From Paenibacillus lacisoli (GTDB lineage: Bacteria > Bacillota > Bacilli > Paenibacillales > Paenibacillaceae), in contig NZ_JAUQTB010000023.1 of NCBI RefSeq assembly GCF_030580655.1, forward strand, positions 1 through 37,676: a stretch of DNA of 37,676 nt, in the 5' to 3' direction. A program made the position numbers and the translations under genes. Numbering within the stretch: the first letter of the stretch is position 1; the number at the start of each line of letters is the position of its first letter. The notes beneath the pieces are model-generated. The model saw only the letters and a program-made list of their open reading frames with translations, was not told the origin of the DNA and did not search any database. Shown here piece after piece: positions 1 to 8,833 of this stretch.

Positions 1-8
1 CATAAAAA

Positions 9-72
9 TGCACCCCTTAGATTTCATCGGAATAACCAGGGGGTTTTTCCAATGTCTATTCTAAGGGGTGCA
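9..72 (-). terminator. Inverted repeat, probable terminator of the SDR gene
   Basis: A perfect 13-bp inverted repeat (TGCACCCCTTAGA at 9-21, its complement at 60-72) encloses 38 bp. Read on the minus strand, the second arm runs directly into CATTTTTATG, a U-rich tail, as expected downstream of the SDR gene that ends at 113. The loop is unusually long, so a palindromic repeat element that also terminates is possible. Confidence 0.5.
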
Positions 73-112
73 CTTCAATTCATCGGCAGAGGGTTTTGGG
101 TTTTGGATAAGA

Positions 113-865
113 TCAGATGACGTAACGCTGGGCTTCCTGAGCTTCCGCCTTGGTTACAGCTTCTTCAAGATCCATGCCGACGAAGTTCTGGGCGTGGAAA
201 AAGCGGCCGCTCCTGCCATCATTCACAAATGCACCTATGGCAATACCCGGGATCACGCTGTCCACCGCATTGGGAGCCTGCGGCCCGCCTAGGTCGGTAC
301 GGCACCAGCCGGGATCGGTCAGGCTGAGAATCACGTTAGTTCCCTCCAGGCGTGAGGACAGATCCTTGGTGAATTTATCGAGTGCTGCCTTGCTGGCTGC
401 ATATCCGGCTTGTTCAGGCTCATTGATAATGCCGCTGGTTGTATTGATCACACGTCCAAAGCCGCGTTCCAGCATCCCGGGAATAAGGCGATTGCAGATC
501 GTTACTACCGAAATAAAGTTGATCCGAAAGCTGGCTTCAAAGTCTTCCACAGGTGTATTCCAGAAATCGGTACGATAGGCGATTTGTACGGCGGCGTTGT
601 TGAATACAATGTCCACCTGTGTGCCCTGAACCTCAATTGCATCAAGCATCGCGGTCACCTCTTCGTGGTTCCCCAGCTCAGCGCTGATGCTGTAAGTTTG
701 CACACCCATGGAGCGGATTTCTTCCTCCAGAGATGCTGTATGCTTGACATCTCTGCTGTGCAGGATGAGATTGCAGCCCTGTTGAGCCATGAAGCGAGCC
801 GTTTCGCGTCCTACGCCGCGGCTTGCGCCCGTAATTAATGCCCACTTGCCTTGTACATTCAGCAT
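113..865 (-). CDS. SDR family NAD(P)-dependent oxidoreductase
   Basis: A 250-residue classical short-chain dehydrogenase/reductase, which uses NAD(P)H to oxidise or reduce a carbonyl or alcohol. The Rossmann motif TGASRGVG lies at residues 12-19, NNAA at 89-92, the catalytic Ser near 144, and the YxxxK pair is Tyr155/Lys159. The length is normal for the family. The start is well supported by AGAAGGAGG six bases upstream of the ATG. The gene is monocistronic, with a partial cre-like palindrome in its leader. The substrate cannot be told from sequence; the C-terminal half has no distinctive feature. Confidence 0.9.
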   Translation of the reverse strand: MLNVQGKWALITGASRGVGRETARFMAQQGCNLILHSRDVKHTASLEEEIRSMGVQTYSISAELGNHEEVTAMLDAIEVQGTQVDIVFNNAAVQIAYRTDFWNTPVEDFEASFRINFISVVTICNRLIPGMLERGFGRVINTTSGIINEPEQAGYAASKAALDKFTKDLSSRLEGTNVILSLTDPGWCRTDLGGPQAPNAVDSVIPGIAIGAFVNDGRSGRFFHAQNFVGMDLEEAVTKAEAQEAQRYVI

Positions 866-895
866 GATTAGCCTCCTTCTAAGTCACTCCAAAGA

Positions 896-910
896 TGTAA
901 GCGCTTAACA
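896..910 (-). promoter_or_regulatory. cre-like palindrome upstream of the SDR gene
   Basis: TGTAAGCGCTTAACA has the palindromic AAGCGCTT core of a CcpA catabolite-responsive element but departs from the consensus at two flanking positions. It lies about 35 bp upstream of the SDR start, where binding could block transcription. Weak evidence; regulation is inferred. Confidence 0.3.
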
Positions 911-962
911 AGCGGGTAAAAGTATATCATATTTATTCTGAAAAGAGTAGATTACCAGACGC

Positions 963-1012
963 AAAAAATCCCCACGAGAGAAGCCGGCCGAGCTTGTACA
1001 CAAGCTTGGGGA
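963..1012 (-). terminator. Terminator of rpmE2
   Basis: On the minus strand TCCCCA (1012-1007) pairs with TGGGGA (974-969) and is followed by TTTTTT. An inner 7-bp stem, AGCTTGT/ACAAGCT, strengthens the structure. It lies 40 bp past the rpmE2 stop. Confidence 0.7.
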
Positions 1013-1051
1013 CTCATCCAATGAGGATTATTCACGAACACAGCTGTAAAA

Positions 1052-1294
1052 TTACAGGTTGTATTTCTTCTTAAAGCGTTCAACTTGACCGCCTGCATCC
1101 AGGATTGTTCTCTTACCTGTGTAGAACGGGTGGGAAGCAGAACTGATCTCGGATTTCAGCAATGGGTAAGTGTTGCCGTCTTCCCATTCAATAGTTTCGT
1201 TGGAATACTTTGTGGAAGCACTCAGGAATTTGAAGCCTGTGCTGATATCCATAAAGACCACTTGACGAAGGTCAGGGTGGATTCCTTTTTTCAT
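1052..1294 (-). CDS. rpmE2: 50S ribosomal protein L31 type B
   Basis: An 80-residue type B L31 (starts MKKGIHPDLR, ends QVERFKKKYNL), a component of the large ribosomal subunit. It lacks the zinc-binding CxxC pairs of the type A protein. In related Bacillota the type B copy is used when zinc is scarce and is often Zur-controlled. I looked for a Zur box upstream and found only a weak partial match, so zinc control here is not shown. A GGAG ribosome site precedes the ATG, a consensus-like promoter lies 48 bp upstream, and a terminator follows. Confidence 0.96.
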   Translation of the reverse strand: MKKGIHPDLRQVVFMDISTGFKFLSASTKYSNETIEWEDGNTYPLLKSEISSASHPFYTGKRTILDAGGQVERFKKKYNL

Positions 1295-1341
1295 ATCGAT
1301 TCACTCCAGTTTCTAAAATAGAATATTGACGTTTAGATTTG

Positions 1342-1370
1342 ATTATAGCAAATATCGATGTAATTATCAA
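1342..1370 (-). promoter_or_regulatory. Sigma-A promoter of rpmE2
   Basis: On the minus strand, TTGATA (1370-1365), 17 bp, TATAAT (1347-1342). Spacing is ideal and the -10 is perfect; it sits just upstream of rpmE2. Confidence 0.8.
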
Positions 1371-1409
1371 TTCTTTTTGTGGGAAAACACCATTTGTCAA
1401 GTCCTGTTT

Positions 1410-1931
1410 CTACACGCCAAGCTGTTCATACAGCTGACGGATCTGCTGATTCGCCCAGGCATCCTCGGAATTTTGCTCCAGTCTGTACAGCAGTTCATCG
1501 TGATAATCCTGAATCATATATCCTTCAGGGACGCTGCCCAGCAATTTTGTGTAGTCATAAGAAGGCAGGGGCTGCGTGCCTTGAATTGCGGCAGCCAGCC
1601 AGCCGGTCCAGGCATGCAGGCTCAACATCCCGGCCTGCCAGAGATCGAACTGCAGACTGAGACAGTCCTGGATTGTCTCGTATTGTTCCGGTTCCGGATA
1701 TTCACGGCACAGGGCGACGACCGCGCGATACAGCTCCTGGGCTGCTTCAGCCTGTTCGCCTTGGAGAGGCGGGTCCTCATAGCGCCGGAAATCTTCTGGC
1801 TCCACACGGGTCCCGTCATCATACAGCAGCAGGGTTTGCGGCAGGAGTGCGAGCAATCCGGCCAGCTCTTCATTTGAGATCAAGCGGGCCTCGTACAGTG
1901 CATTTATTTGAAAAGAAGGTTGAATCGTCAT
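1410..1931 (-). CDS. Hypothetical protein (173 aa)
   Basis: An acidic 173-residue soluble protein with no signal peptide or membrane segment. It is rich in Leu, Gln and Glu and looks mainly helical (for example LALLPQTLLLYDDGT and EAAQELYRAVVALCREY). I do not recognise a family. The start is the ATG at 1931, with TTGGGGGAA about 6 bases upstream. It lies upstream of rpmE2 on the same strand, but rpmE2 has its own promoter, so co-transcription is not required. Confidence 0.8.
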   Translation of the reverse strand: MTIQPSFQINALYEARLISNEELAGLLALLPQTLLLYDDGTRVEPEDFRRYEDPPLQGEQAEAAQELYRAVVALCREYPEPEQYETIQDCLSLQFDLWQAGMLSLHAWTGWLAAAIQGTQPLPSYDYTKLLGSVPEGYMIQDYHDELLYRLEQNSEDAWANQQIRQLYEQLGV

Positions 1932-2097
1932 CCATGTTCCCCCAAGTCTAGTATGCTTCGCTTATTTCCGAAGCTCTGCGCTCCATTGTAGCATGAGTGA
2001 TTCCGATAAATCCAAACGGCTGTATGGCAATGACAGTTAGAAAGCCTGCCCAAGTTGGGTAATGAATGGGGAGTCAGACTTTGGGAGGAGAATGGGT

Positions 2098-2505
2098 ATG
2101 GTTGCTCAAGGCAAGGACGTGTTTTTGAAAGAGCTCCAGGAATCGCTCGAAACCGGTCACTACCGTGAAATTCCCGTTGGCGTTGTCTATGAGGATTATA
2201 TGAAAGACAAGGTCCAGACCGCGGTGCCCGAATACAGCGATGACCATCCGTCCAGATTTTATCGATTCGGGAGCTACCGTCTGGAAGTTTATGATGGCAT
2301 TCTGCTGACGATCGCTGTACCTGTACAGATGGAAGTTCATGAGCAGGATGTAGCCGAACTGTTCGGCGAAGGGGACGTTCAGTCTTCTAATAATGAGCAT
2401 GTTGTATCTTATCGATCCGATGATTGCGTAATAACATTCAATTTTCGGCAGGATAGCCGCCGATTAACAGAAGTATCTCTCACCAGCAGCATGTTTATCG
2501 ATTAA
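2098..2505 (+). CDS. Hypothetical protein (135 aa)
   Basis: A soluble 135-residue protein of unknown function. Three in-frame ATGs are available (2062, 2092, 2098). GGAGGAG at 2084-2090 gives a normal spacer only for 2098, so I chose that start. The sequence alternates charged helices (FLKELQESLETGHYREI) with a beta-rich C-terminal half. No motif is recognised. A strong hairpin terminator follows. Confidence 0.75.
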   Translation: MVAQGKDVFLKELQESLETGHYREIPVGVVYEDYMKDKVQTAVPEYSDDHPSRFYRFGSYRLEVYDGILLTIAVPVQMEVHEQDVAELFGEGDVQSSNNEHVVSYRSDDCVITFNFRQDSRRLTEVSLTSSMFID

Positions 2506-2538
2506 AGGTAACGGAAGAGGGGTCGTTGATCCCGGGAG

Positions 2539-2580
2539 AAGAGGACAGCCTCGCTTACAGCGCGGGCTGTCCTCTTCTTT
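2539..2580 (+). terminator. Intrinsic terminator
   Basis: A 12-bp perfect stem (2539-2550 with 2565-2576) followed by CTTTT, ending the 2098-2505 transcript. It lies between convergent genes, and its preceding A residues are too few for strong activity in the other direction. Confidence 0.8.
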
Positions 2581-2625
2581 TGGCTTTGACGGAAAAGGGC
2601 CTGAGACGGTATGAGCCTTGTCAGG

Positions 2626-3216
2626 TTAACGCTGGTTCTTCCGGGGTCTCCAATGAGGAGCCTTGATTTCGGGCAGCTCTTCAATCACATTCATGGCTTC
2701 CCCGTAGCGCCTGCCTTTAAACAGGCTGATCAGATCTTCCAGGTCCTCCCGGTCAAGCAGCTTCACTCCATTCACAGCGGCGAGGGTGCGGCAGGCCTCG
2801 GTATATCTTCCCGAGGTCAGGACGATCGCACGCTCGGCTTCATAATACCGCATGGAAGTATAGACCTCCTGGACGGCTCCAAGACCAACAGGATTACTGT
2901 AGCTGTACCGTTTGGCCTGAAGCACATGACGACGCCCCTCCCGGTCCGTGAAGACCAGATCTGCCCCGAAGTCGCGGCTGGCTGTCGTCTGGTAAACCTC
3001 ACTGTAGCCCAGCTCACTGAACAGGCGGAACAGGTACAGCTCGAATTCTGAACCATCCTCCATCAGATCGATATCCCGCAAGGTGATTTTACGCGGGTTG
3101 GCTTCACGGCGGATACGTCTTTGCCTGCTGCGGACTAGACGTACAGCCAGTATCAAGAGGAGCAGGAGGACCAGCCCGGCCACCCCAATCGCGGCAGGAT
3201 TTATAGTTATGGGCAT
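2626..3216 (-). CDS. Membrane-anchored Mrr-like restriction endonuclease domain protein
   Basis: A 196-residue protein with one hydrophobic helix at residues 9-28 followed by a basic stop-transfer stretch (RSRQRRIRR), then an Mrr-type PD-(D/E)xK nuclease domain at about 50-160. The core residues are visible: a helical Glu near 57-59, Asp86 in DFGADLVF, and Gln100-x-Lys102 in LQAKRY. Mrr-family domains cleave DNA, sometimes modified DNA. Tethering at the inner membrane suggests a role in handling incoming or envelope-associated DNA, but that is inference. The gene stands alone, with no methylase nearby, and is convergent with the upstream hypothetical gene. Confidence 0.85.
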   Translation of the reverse strand: MPITINPAAIGVAGLVLLLLLILAVRLVRSRQRRIRREANPRKITLRDIDLMEDGSEFELYLFRLFSELGYSEVYQTTASRDFGADLVFTDREGRRHVLQAKRYSYSNPVGLGAVQEVYTSMRYYEAERAIVLTSGRYTEACRTLAAVNGVKLLDREDLEDLISLFKGRRYGEAMNVIEELPEIKAPHWRPRKNQR

Positions 3217-3363
3217 AACGCTTCTCCCTTGCTATCTCGAATGTATGTTCCTATTACTATATCAGATCAGGGAAAGGTGCGGAAGGGCTTGAAAGAATAG
3301 AGTGCTGAATGGCAATAAGATCAGACATTGGGGGAGCACAATGAATGGTGTTAATCCCTGAAA

Positions 3364-3392
3364 TTAACAGAGTCATCACGGATGCCGATAAT
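3364..3392 (+). promoter_or_regulatory. Promoter of the RCC1-like gene
   Basis: TTAACA (3364-3369), 17 bp, GATAAT (3387-3392), about 80 bp upstream of the start at 3472. A plausible sigma-A promoter. Confidence 0.5.
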
Positions 3393-3471
3393 ATAAAAAG
3401 ACCGCTGTTGCGCGGTTGTACATAGAAATTCGACTCAATAAATCACAATTTGGTATGGGGGAGAGAGGAAC

Positions 3472-6078
3472 ATGAGAAAGTGGCTGACCCTGTTTGTACT
3501 TTTCTGCTTGGCAGGTACGGCAGTGCTTCCTTCTGCAGCTGCTGCAGCAGATCAAGAGGACTGGCTTGAGTTTCACGAAGTGCAGAATGCGGATAAAAGC
3601 TTGACTATTGAAGGACTTGCGATCGGCTCAGAAGGAAAGGAGGTAACAATTACCTTATCCACTGGAGATTTTGAAACAGTCAACAACCGCAAGGTCTATA
3701 AGGAGATCCTGTTGTCCGAGACCAGAGCGGCAGTAAACAACAAAGGTTATTTTATTCTGGTCACTCCTCCGGTTGATGAGACCAAGCTTAAGAATCACGA
3801 TTTGTCCATCGTTCTGCAGAATGATCAGGGCAAGCAGGCCGGAAATATGAGGAAGTTCCCAATCCAAGTGCCTGCACCCAACCCGGATTTATTCGATAAG
3901 GAACCTGTCGATCAATATGCAAAATATAAAGATCATCCCCTGGATGCTGTGTCTTATGACCCGCAGGTTCTGGCCATGGAAGGGAATCGTCTGGCGGCTC
4001 GTATAGCTGCCGGTGATCAGGCGTCCTATGTGGTTGATTCTGCGGGTACCTTGTGGGCTTGGGGCCATCTCCCATCATCCCTGACGGAACCTGGCAGTAA
4101 GAGCAGTGATTCAACGGTCTGGCGGCTGGCGAAGCCGGTAACCTCTGTGAAGAATGTGATCCAGGTTGCGGCGAATGGGGGAGCTGGCGCAGCGCTGACT
4201 GCGGAGGGCATGATCTGGGAATGGGATTACAGGGGATTAACCCGTATTGGCAAGGTGGCGGATGCAGCTGCTGTTACAGTTGCCAATGACGGCAATGGTC
4301 TGATTCTCAAAAAGGACGGAACTGTATATACCTGGACGATGTCTGCAGCGAATGAAAAAGCGGCACTCTCTATCAAGCTTGCCAAGGCAGCAGGCCTGCA
4401 GCAAATTGTGAAAATATCCGCAGGATCCCACAGTCTCTACGGAAATACATTTATGGCTCTGCAGCGTAATGGTCAGGTATGGGCATGGGGAAATATGAGC
4501 ATCATATCGAGCGCGAAGCAGGCGAGCAATAAGGACCGTTCTAATCAGTCCGGTTTATCAAAATATATGTTTGAGATTGTTCAAACGAAAATACCGGAGC
4601 TGTTAAGCGGTATTCCGGCGGTGCGGGATATGGCGTTTATTGAAGGTTACCCGGTATTCATTACGCAGAACAATGAATTCTGGTCTTATCTGGACACAGG
4701 CTCTACATTCGTAAAAAAACCTGGGAAAGTGTCCGGAGATGCAGCTAATGTGTACAATAACGTACCTTATATCCAGAAAAAGAACGGACAATATTACCGA
4801 TGGTACCAGGGATACAGTACGTTGGCCGATGAGCCTGAAACTTTGCTTCAGGGGATGAAAATGGTGGCTGCGAGCAGTTCCTCAACCAGTAATGCCGGTC
4901 ACATGCTGGGTGTACAGTCGGATGGTACCTTGATGGCTTGGGGAGCAAATCGTTCAGGGCAGCTTGGCATCAGTGCCGCTGTGCCGATCCCTTCACGACC
5001 ATCGGTTATTGCATCGGTTGCCCAGCCCTTGTCCGTCTCAGCCGGAGAGAATCACGTGCTTGCTCTCAATCAAAAGGGAGCTTTGTACGGCTGGGGCAGT
5101 AATGCCAATCAGGAGATTGATGGGAGCGGCAAACCGGAAATTCTGTCACCAGTGCGTATAGCGACAGAGGGGGAAGTCAAGAAGGCAGCTGCCGGGAGAG
5201 GCTTCTCCCTTTACATCACTAATGAGGGTGAATTGTACGGCTGGGGAGATCTGCAATGGCTGGGCATGAAGGTGAAAACGGCCGCGCCGGTCCGAATTTC
5301 ACTTGTCCCAGAAGCAGTGCGGGATATAGACGTTACGGATCGAAGCGCCGCTGTGCTCACGACAACCGGCAAAGTATATCAGCTGGGCGGTGTAGCTTGG
5401 GCGGGGGTTAACGCTGAAGTGTATGTGCATAATCATTACCGGCAAATTTCCGGTATCAGCGATGCTGTGAATGTATCGATGAGCGGAACGAGAGGGTATG
5501 CCGTGAAGAAAGACGGCTCGGTTATGTTCTGGAGCAACGCGATCGTGGAGGGCAAGACGACAGCCAAGACGATGGCAGGGCTAAAGAATATCACTGCACT
5601 GTCAGCGGCTCGGGCAAATGGTGAGTTCCTGACCGCTATAGATCGTCAGGGCGGATTGTGGGCGTGGGGAGATAACTCTGCTCGCCAGATCAGCTACAGA
5701 ATGACGCAGCAGCTGCCAAGCCCAATGAACATTACGGAAAAGCCGATTCGAATTACAGCCAACGAAGTGACGGAAGCACGTACCAAGCTGAGTTTCCGCA
5801 GTGTCACTGCTTCAAGCAATGGAGCACTTGCATTAACAACTTCGAATGAAATGCTGTTTATGGGTTACACAGCCAGCTTACTGCGAGAAGGCGGGCTTTA
5901 CCGTAATGTAACGTTTGCTGAAGCACAGGGCAGTAATATGTACTGGATCACAGGCGGCAAGTTATACGTGTACGGGTACGATAATAAGTCCGGCCAGCTT
6001 GGCAACGGTTCAAAGGTACAGGTAGATCGTCCACAGCGGGTCCTTACCGTCAAAGGAACTCCAATGACCTTTAAATAA
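3472..6078 (+). CDS. Secreted RCC1-like repeat protein
   Basis: An 868-residue protein. A Sec signal peptide spans residues 1 to about 26 (MRKWLTLFVLFCLAGTAVLP, then Ala-rich). A unique region covers about 30-180. After it come repeated blades with the RCC1 signature G-x-L/V-W-A-W-G: near residues 192 (GTLWAWG), 333 (GQVWAWG), 483 (GTLMAWGANRSGQLG), 534 (ALYGWGSN), 585 (ELYGWGD), 726 (GLWAWGDN) and 828 (KLYVYGYDNKSGQLG). Such repeats fold as a beta-propeller and serve protein or surface binding; no catalytic site is evident. The start follows GGGGGAGAGAGGAAC. It has no LPxTG or SLH anchor, so it is probably released or loosely wall-bound. Confidence 0.9.
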   Translation: MRKWLTLFVLFCLAGTAVLPSAAAAADQEDWLEFHEVQNADKSLTIEGLAIGSEGKEVTITLSTGDFETVNNRKVYKEILLSETRAAVNNKGYFILVTPPVDETKLKNHDLSIVLQNDQGKQAGNMRKFPIQVPAPNPDLFDKEPVDQYAKYKDHPLDAVSYDPQVLAMEGNRLAARIAAGDQASYVVDSAGTLWAWGHLPSSLTEPGSKSSDSTVWRLAKPVTSVKNVIQVAANGGAGAALTAEGMIWEWDYRGLTRIGKVADAAAVTVANDGNGLILKKDGTVYTWTMSAANEKAALSIKLAKAAGLQQIVKISAGSHSLYGNTFMALQRNGQVWAWGNMSIISSAKQASNKDRSNQSGLSKYMFEIVQTKIPELLSGIPAVRDMAFIEGYPVFITQNNEFWSYLDTGSTFVKKPGKVSGDAANVYNNVPYIQKKNGQYYRWYQGYSTLADEPETLLQGMKMVAASSSSTSNAGHMLGVQSDGTLMAWGANRSGQLGISAAVPIPSRPSVIASVAQPLSVSAGENHVLALNQKGALYGWGSNANQEIDGSGKPEILSPVRIATEGEVKKAAAGRGFSLYITNEGELYGWGDLQWLGMKVKTAAPVRISLVPEAVRDIDVTDRSAAVLTTTGKVYQLGGVAWAGVNAEVYVHNHYRQISGISDAVNVSMSGTRGYAVKKDGSVMFWSNAIVEGKTTAKTMAGLKNITALSAARANGEFLTAIDRQGGLWAWGDNSARQISYRMTQQLPSPMNITEKPIRITANEVTEARTKLSFRSVTASSNGALALTTSNEMLFMGYTASLLREGGLYRNVTFAEAQGSNMYWITGGKLYVYGYDNKSGQLGNGSKVQVDRPQRVLTVKGTPMTFK

Positions 6079-6184
6079 AGCCCATTCCTTCCGCGCCTGT
6101 CCATTCATACCATACAGCAGAACCAGTCACCAGCAGCAGGCATGAAGTGCTGGCGGATCCGTATGGGAAGAAGGGAGATGCACG

Positions 6185-6793
6185 ATGAGGAGTACAGTGG
6201 CAGTGAAAAGTACATGGAAAGCTCGAAGAGGGTTGACCGGAAATCAATCTGCGGTACGACTGGCACACACCCTGACAGGGGTGGCCGGGGCCATGATGCC
6301 GTTCTATGCAGCAATCCGCAGGGACAGCAGGTATGCAAGCACTTGGAGCAAAGCGGTAACCGCCGCTGACCTCGACCACCTGATCCGGCTGCTTAAGCGG
6401 GTGTCGCCGCAGGCTGGGAGGCAGGATGTGGGGACGAACGGCATTGGCTACTTCGTCGCTTTTAAGACCGCACAGCCTGAAAGCTATTACACGAACGGAA
6501 CGACCATTCCGCCAGGTATGGTGCAGTTTACGTTCAGTACCCATGTGCACCGGACGATGGCAGGAGAACTGCTGCCTCTCTACCGGGAGCTGGCGTGTAA
6601 CCGTGCTTTCGCCGCTGCTCTGGCCAGAGCAGTTGTCTGCAAGGACCGGAAGGCTGTATGCATCATGGTTCGCAGTCTGGTCCGGACGAAGGCTCTGCGC
6701 ACCATCCAGATTGAGGAGCAGGGCGTCGCCATGACTTTTAAGTATCCGTTCAGCCGCTATCCGTACCGCAATCTGCTGTTTAGCGGATTCTGA
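6185..6793 (+). CDS. Hypothetical protein (202 aa)
   Basis: A basic 202-residue protein, no signal peptide. AAGGGAG 8-9 bases upstream supports the ATG at 6185. The central segment (GYFVAFKTAQPES, then a Thr-rich PPGMVQFTFSTHVH) and the C-terminal segment (MTFKYPFSRYPYRNLLF) look folded rather than random, and codon use matches the neighbours. I do not recognise a family. It follows the RCC1-like gene by 106 bp and precedes msrA by 99 bp. Confidence 0.65.
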   Translation: MRSTVAVKSTWKARRGLTGNQSAVRLAHTLTGVAGAMMPFYAAIRRDSRYASTWSKAVTAADLDHLIRLLKRVSPQAGRQDVGTNGIGYFVAFKTAQPESYYTNGTTIPPGMVQFTFSTHVHRTMAGELLPLYRELACNRAFAAALARAVVCKDRKAVCIMVRSLVRTKALRTIQIEEQGVAMTFKYPFSRYPYRNLLFSGF

Positions 6794-6892
6794 GAAGGAA
6801 GGGACTGCCTACATGGTCTGTCCCGCTGACCGCTTCTTTGTTATACTGGAGGAGTTCTTTTATATCAGCGTAATAGAGAAAGAGGTATATAT

Positions 6893-7405
6893 ATGGAAAA
6901 GGCGACTTTTGCAGGCGGATGCTTCTGGTGCATGGTGACACCTTTCGAAGAGCTGCCCGGCATTCATGGTATTGTATCCGGGTACACAGGGGGCTCTGTC
7001 GAGAATCCGACCTATGAACAGGTGAAGACCGGGACTACCGGCCATTATGAAGTAGTGGAGATCACTTTTGATCCGGAGATTTTCCCTTATGAGAAGCTGC
7101 TGGAGCTGTACTGGCCGCAGATTGACCCGACAGATGAAGGCGGACAGTTCCATGACCGCGGCAGCCAATACAAGACGGCCATTTTCTACCACAACGAACG
7201 TCAGCAGGAGCTGGCACTGGCCTCCAAGAAAGCAGTAGCCGAGAGCGGCCGTTTTGACAAGCCGATTGTTACCGAGATTTTGCCTGCCCAAACCTTCTAT
7301 CGTGCGGAGGACTACCACCAGGATTATCATAAGAAAGAACGGGAACATTATAAGGCAGACCGAGCCAAGTCCGGCCGGGACGAGTTTATTGCGAAGAACT
7401 GGTAA
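6893..7405 (+). CDS. msrA: Peptide-methionine (S)-S-oxide reductase MsrA
   Basis: A 170-residue MsrA that reduces the S-epimer of methionine sulfoxide in free and protein-bound methionine, using thioredoxin. The active-site motif GCFWC is at residues 9-13, with Cys10 the nucleophile region and substrate-pocket features FEELPGI and GYTGG downstream. The conserved TGHYEVVEITFDP and DPTDEGGQFHDRGSQY blocks are intact. No MsrB domain is fused and none is adjacent. An AGAGG ribosome site precedes the ATG. A strong bidirectional terminator separates it from convergent fabV. Confidence 0.96.
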   Translation: MEKATFAGGCFWCMVTPFEELPGIHGIVSGYTGGSVENPTYEQVKTGTTGHYEVVEITFDPEIFPYEKLLELYWPQIDPTDEGGQFHDRGSQYKTAIFYHNERQQELALASKKAVAESGRFDKPIVTEILPAQTFYRAEDYHQDYHKKEREHYKADRAKSGRDEFIAKNW

Positions 7406-7427
7406 TGCAGGTTCGACAGGACCATAA

Positions 7428-7462
7428 AAAGCCCGAATGCATCTCAGATGCATTCGGGCTTT
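7428..7462. terminator. Bidirectional terminator between msrA and fabV
   Basis: A 17-bp perfect stem (7428-7444 with 7446-7462), flanked by A-runs on the left and T-runs on the right, between two convergent genes. It can end both transcripts. Confidence 0.9.
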
Positions 7463-7470
7463 TCTGACTT

Positions 7471-8661
7471 TTATCGCTGGTTCGGAACCTGTACGTCCGG
7501 GTTCACATCTGCTTCGTAGTCGACTCCTTCCGTCTCGAAGCCGAACAGCTGGAAGAATTCACGGCGGTAGCCTTCAAGGTCGGAGAGCTCGTTGATGTTA
7601 TCGCTCGTAACCTGCTCCCAGATCTGCTTCACCTCGTCCTGAACGTCCTCACGCAGCTCCCAATCGTCAATACGGATGCGTCCTTTCTCATCCACAGGTG
7701 TTTCGCTTCCACTGTACAGACGGTCCGAGAACAGACGATACATCTGTTCGATGGTCCCTTCGTGAAGGCCTTTTTCTTTCATCACCTTGTACAAGGCCGA
7801 GATGTACAGCGGCACTACCGGAATTGCCGAACTCGACTGGGTGACCAGTCCCTTGCTGACGGTCACATAGGCTTTACCATGGATGCTGCTCAGCTTGCCG
7901 GTCAGTCGATCTGCTGCTGCTTCCAGGTCATCCTTGGCACGTCCAATGGAGCCTTGGCGGTACACAGCCTGTGTAATATCGGACCCGATATAGGAGAAGG
8001 ATACGGTCTTGGCGCCTTCCGCCAATACGCCTGCTTCCTGCAGCTGGGTAATCCAGCGTTCCCAATCATCACCGCCCATGACGGTCACCGTGTTGCGGAT
8101 TTCTTCTTCCGTTGCGGGTTCGATCGTAATGCTGGTTACCTCACCGCTGTGGAAATTTACGGTTTTATTCGTGTAAGGCTGCCCAATCGGCTTTAGAACC
8201 GAGTTAACGGTTTCGCCAGTGGCCGGGTCGGTGCGGCGTGCCGAAGCTACGCTGTAGACGACCAGATCTACTTGACCCAATTCCTCACGAATCACATCAA
8301 TGACATGGGTTTTGGTCTCGTCCGAGAAGGCATCACCCGTGACACTGAACGATTTCAGGCCGGCCTTCCGGGCGGCTTCTTCGAATGCGGCTGAATTGTA
8401 CCAGCCTGCGGATGCGGTCCGCTTCTCGCTGCCGGCACTTGGACGGTATACGCCAATCGTGTTGGCGCCTGCGCCAAAAGCAGCAGCAATTCGTGCGGAC
8501 AAGCCGTAGCCTGTCGATGCGCCGATTACCAGTACATTGCGCGGCCCTGTGATCTCAGGCTGGCTCTGAATGTAGTTGATTTGCTCCTCGACCTGACGGG
8601 CACAGCCGACAGGATGTGATGTGGTGCAGATAAAGCCGCGAGTTCTTGGTTTAATGATCAT
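7471..8661 (-). CDS. fabV: Trans-2-enoyl-CoA / enoyl-ACP reductase (FabV type)
   Basis: A 396-residue FabV/TER-family reductase that reduces the trans-2 double bond of enoyl-ACP or enoyl-CoA with NADH, the last step of the fatty-acid elongation cycle. The N-terminal motif MIIKPRTRGFICTTSHPVGC is characteristic. The extended Rossmann motif VIGASTGYGLSARIA is at about 45-59. The catalytic Y-x8-K is Tyr234/Lys243, the spacing specific to FabV (FabI has x6). FabV enzymes are often triclosan-insensitive, which is family knowledge. The upstream region holds TTAG/CTAA half-sites. Confidence 0.94.
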   Translation of the reverse strand: MIIKPRTRGFICTTSHPVGCARQVEEQINYIQSQPEITGPRNVLVIGASTGYGLSARIAAAFGAGANTIGVYRPSAGSEKRTASAGWYNSAAFEEAARKAGLKSFSVTGDAFSDETKTHVIDVIREELGQVDLVVYSVASARRTDPATGETVNSVLKPIGQPYTNKTVNFHSGEVTSITIEPATEEEIRNTVTVMGGDDWERWITQLQEAGVLAEGAKTVSFSYIGSDITQAVYRQGSIGRAKDDLEAAADRLTGKLSSIHGKAYVTVSKGLVTQSSSAIPVVPLYISALYKVMKEKGLHEGTIEQMYRLFSDRLYSGSETPVDEKGRIRIDDWELREDVQDEVKQIWEQVTSDNINELSDLEGYRREFFQLFGFETEGVDYEADVNPDVQVPNQR

Positions 8662-8756
8662 GTGTAAAAAATTCCTCTCTTTATGGGATTCATTCCGTAA
8701 TTTAAAAAGCTGCTGTTATTCAGTTTAGGTAAGTCTTAGGCTGTTCGGATTCTGAC

Positions 8757-8789
8757 GTTAGTCGTAATCGGTTCTAACGCAGGTCTAAC
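8757..8789. promoter_or_regulatory. Repeated CTAAC half-sites upstream of fabV
   Basis: GTTAG (8757-8761) is inverted relative to CTAAC (8774-8778), and a further CTAAC follows at 8785-8789, an 11-bp step from the second. This could be an operator for a regulator of fabV. No known consensus fits clearly. Confidence 0.25.
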
Positions 8790-8833
8790 CTATTTTAACA
8801 ATTTTTTGCGCCGAGGAAAAACTTCTCCTGCAG

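Noticed and set aside
1348..1372. Zur box upstream of rpmE2
   Set aside because: Only a partial match to the TCGTAAT-N-ATTACGA consensus, and it coincides with the promoter spacer; not enough to claim.
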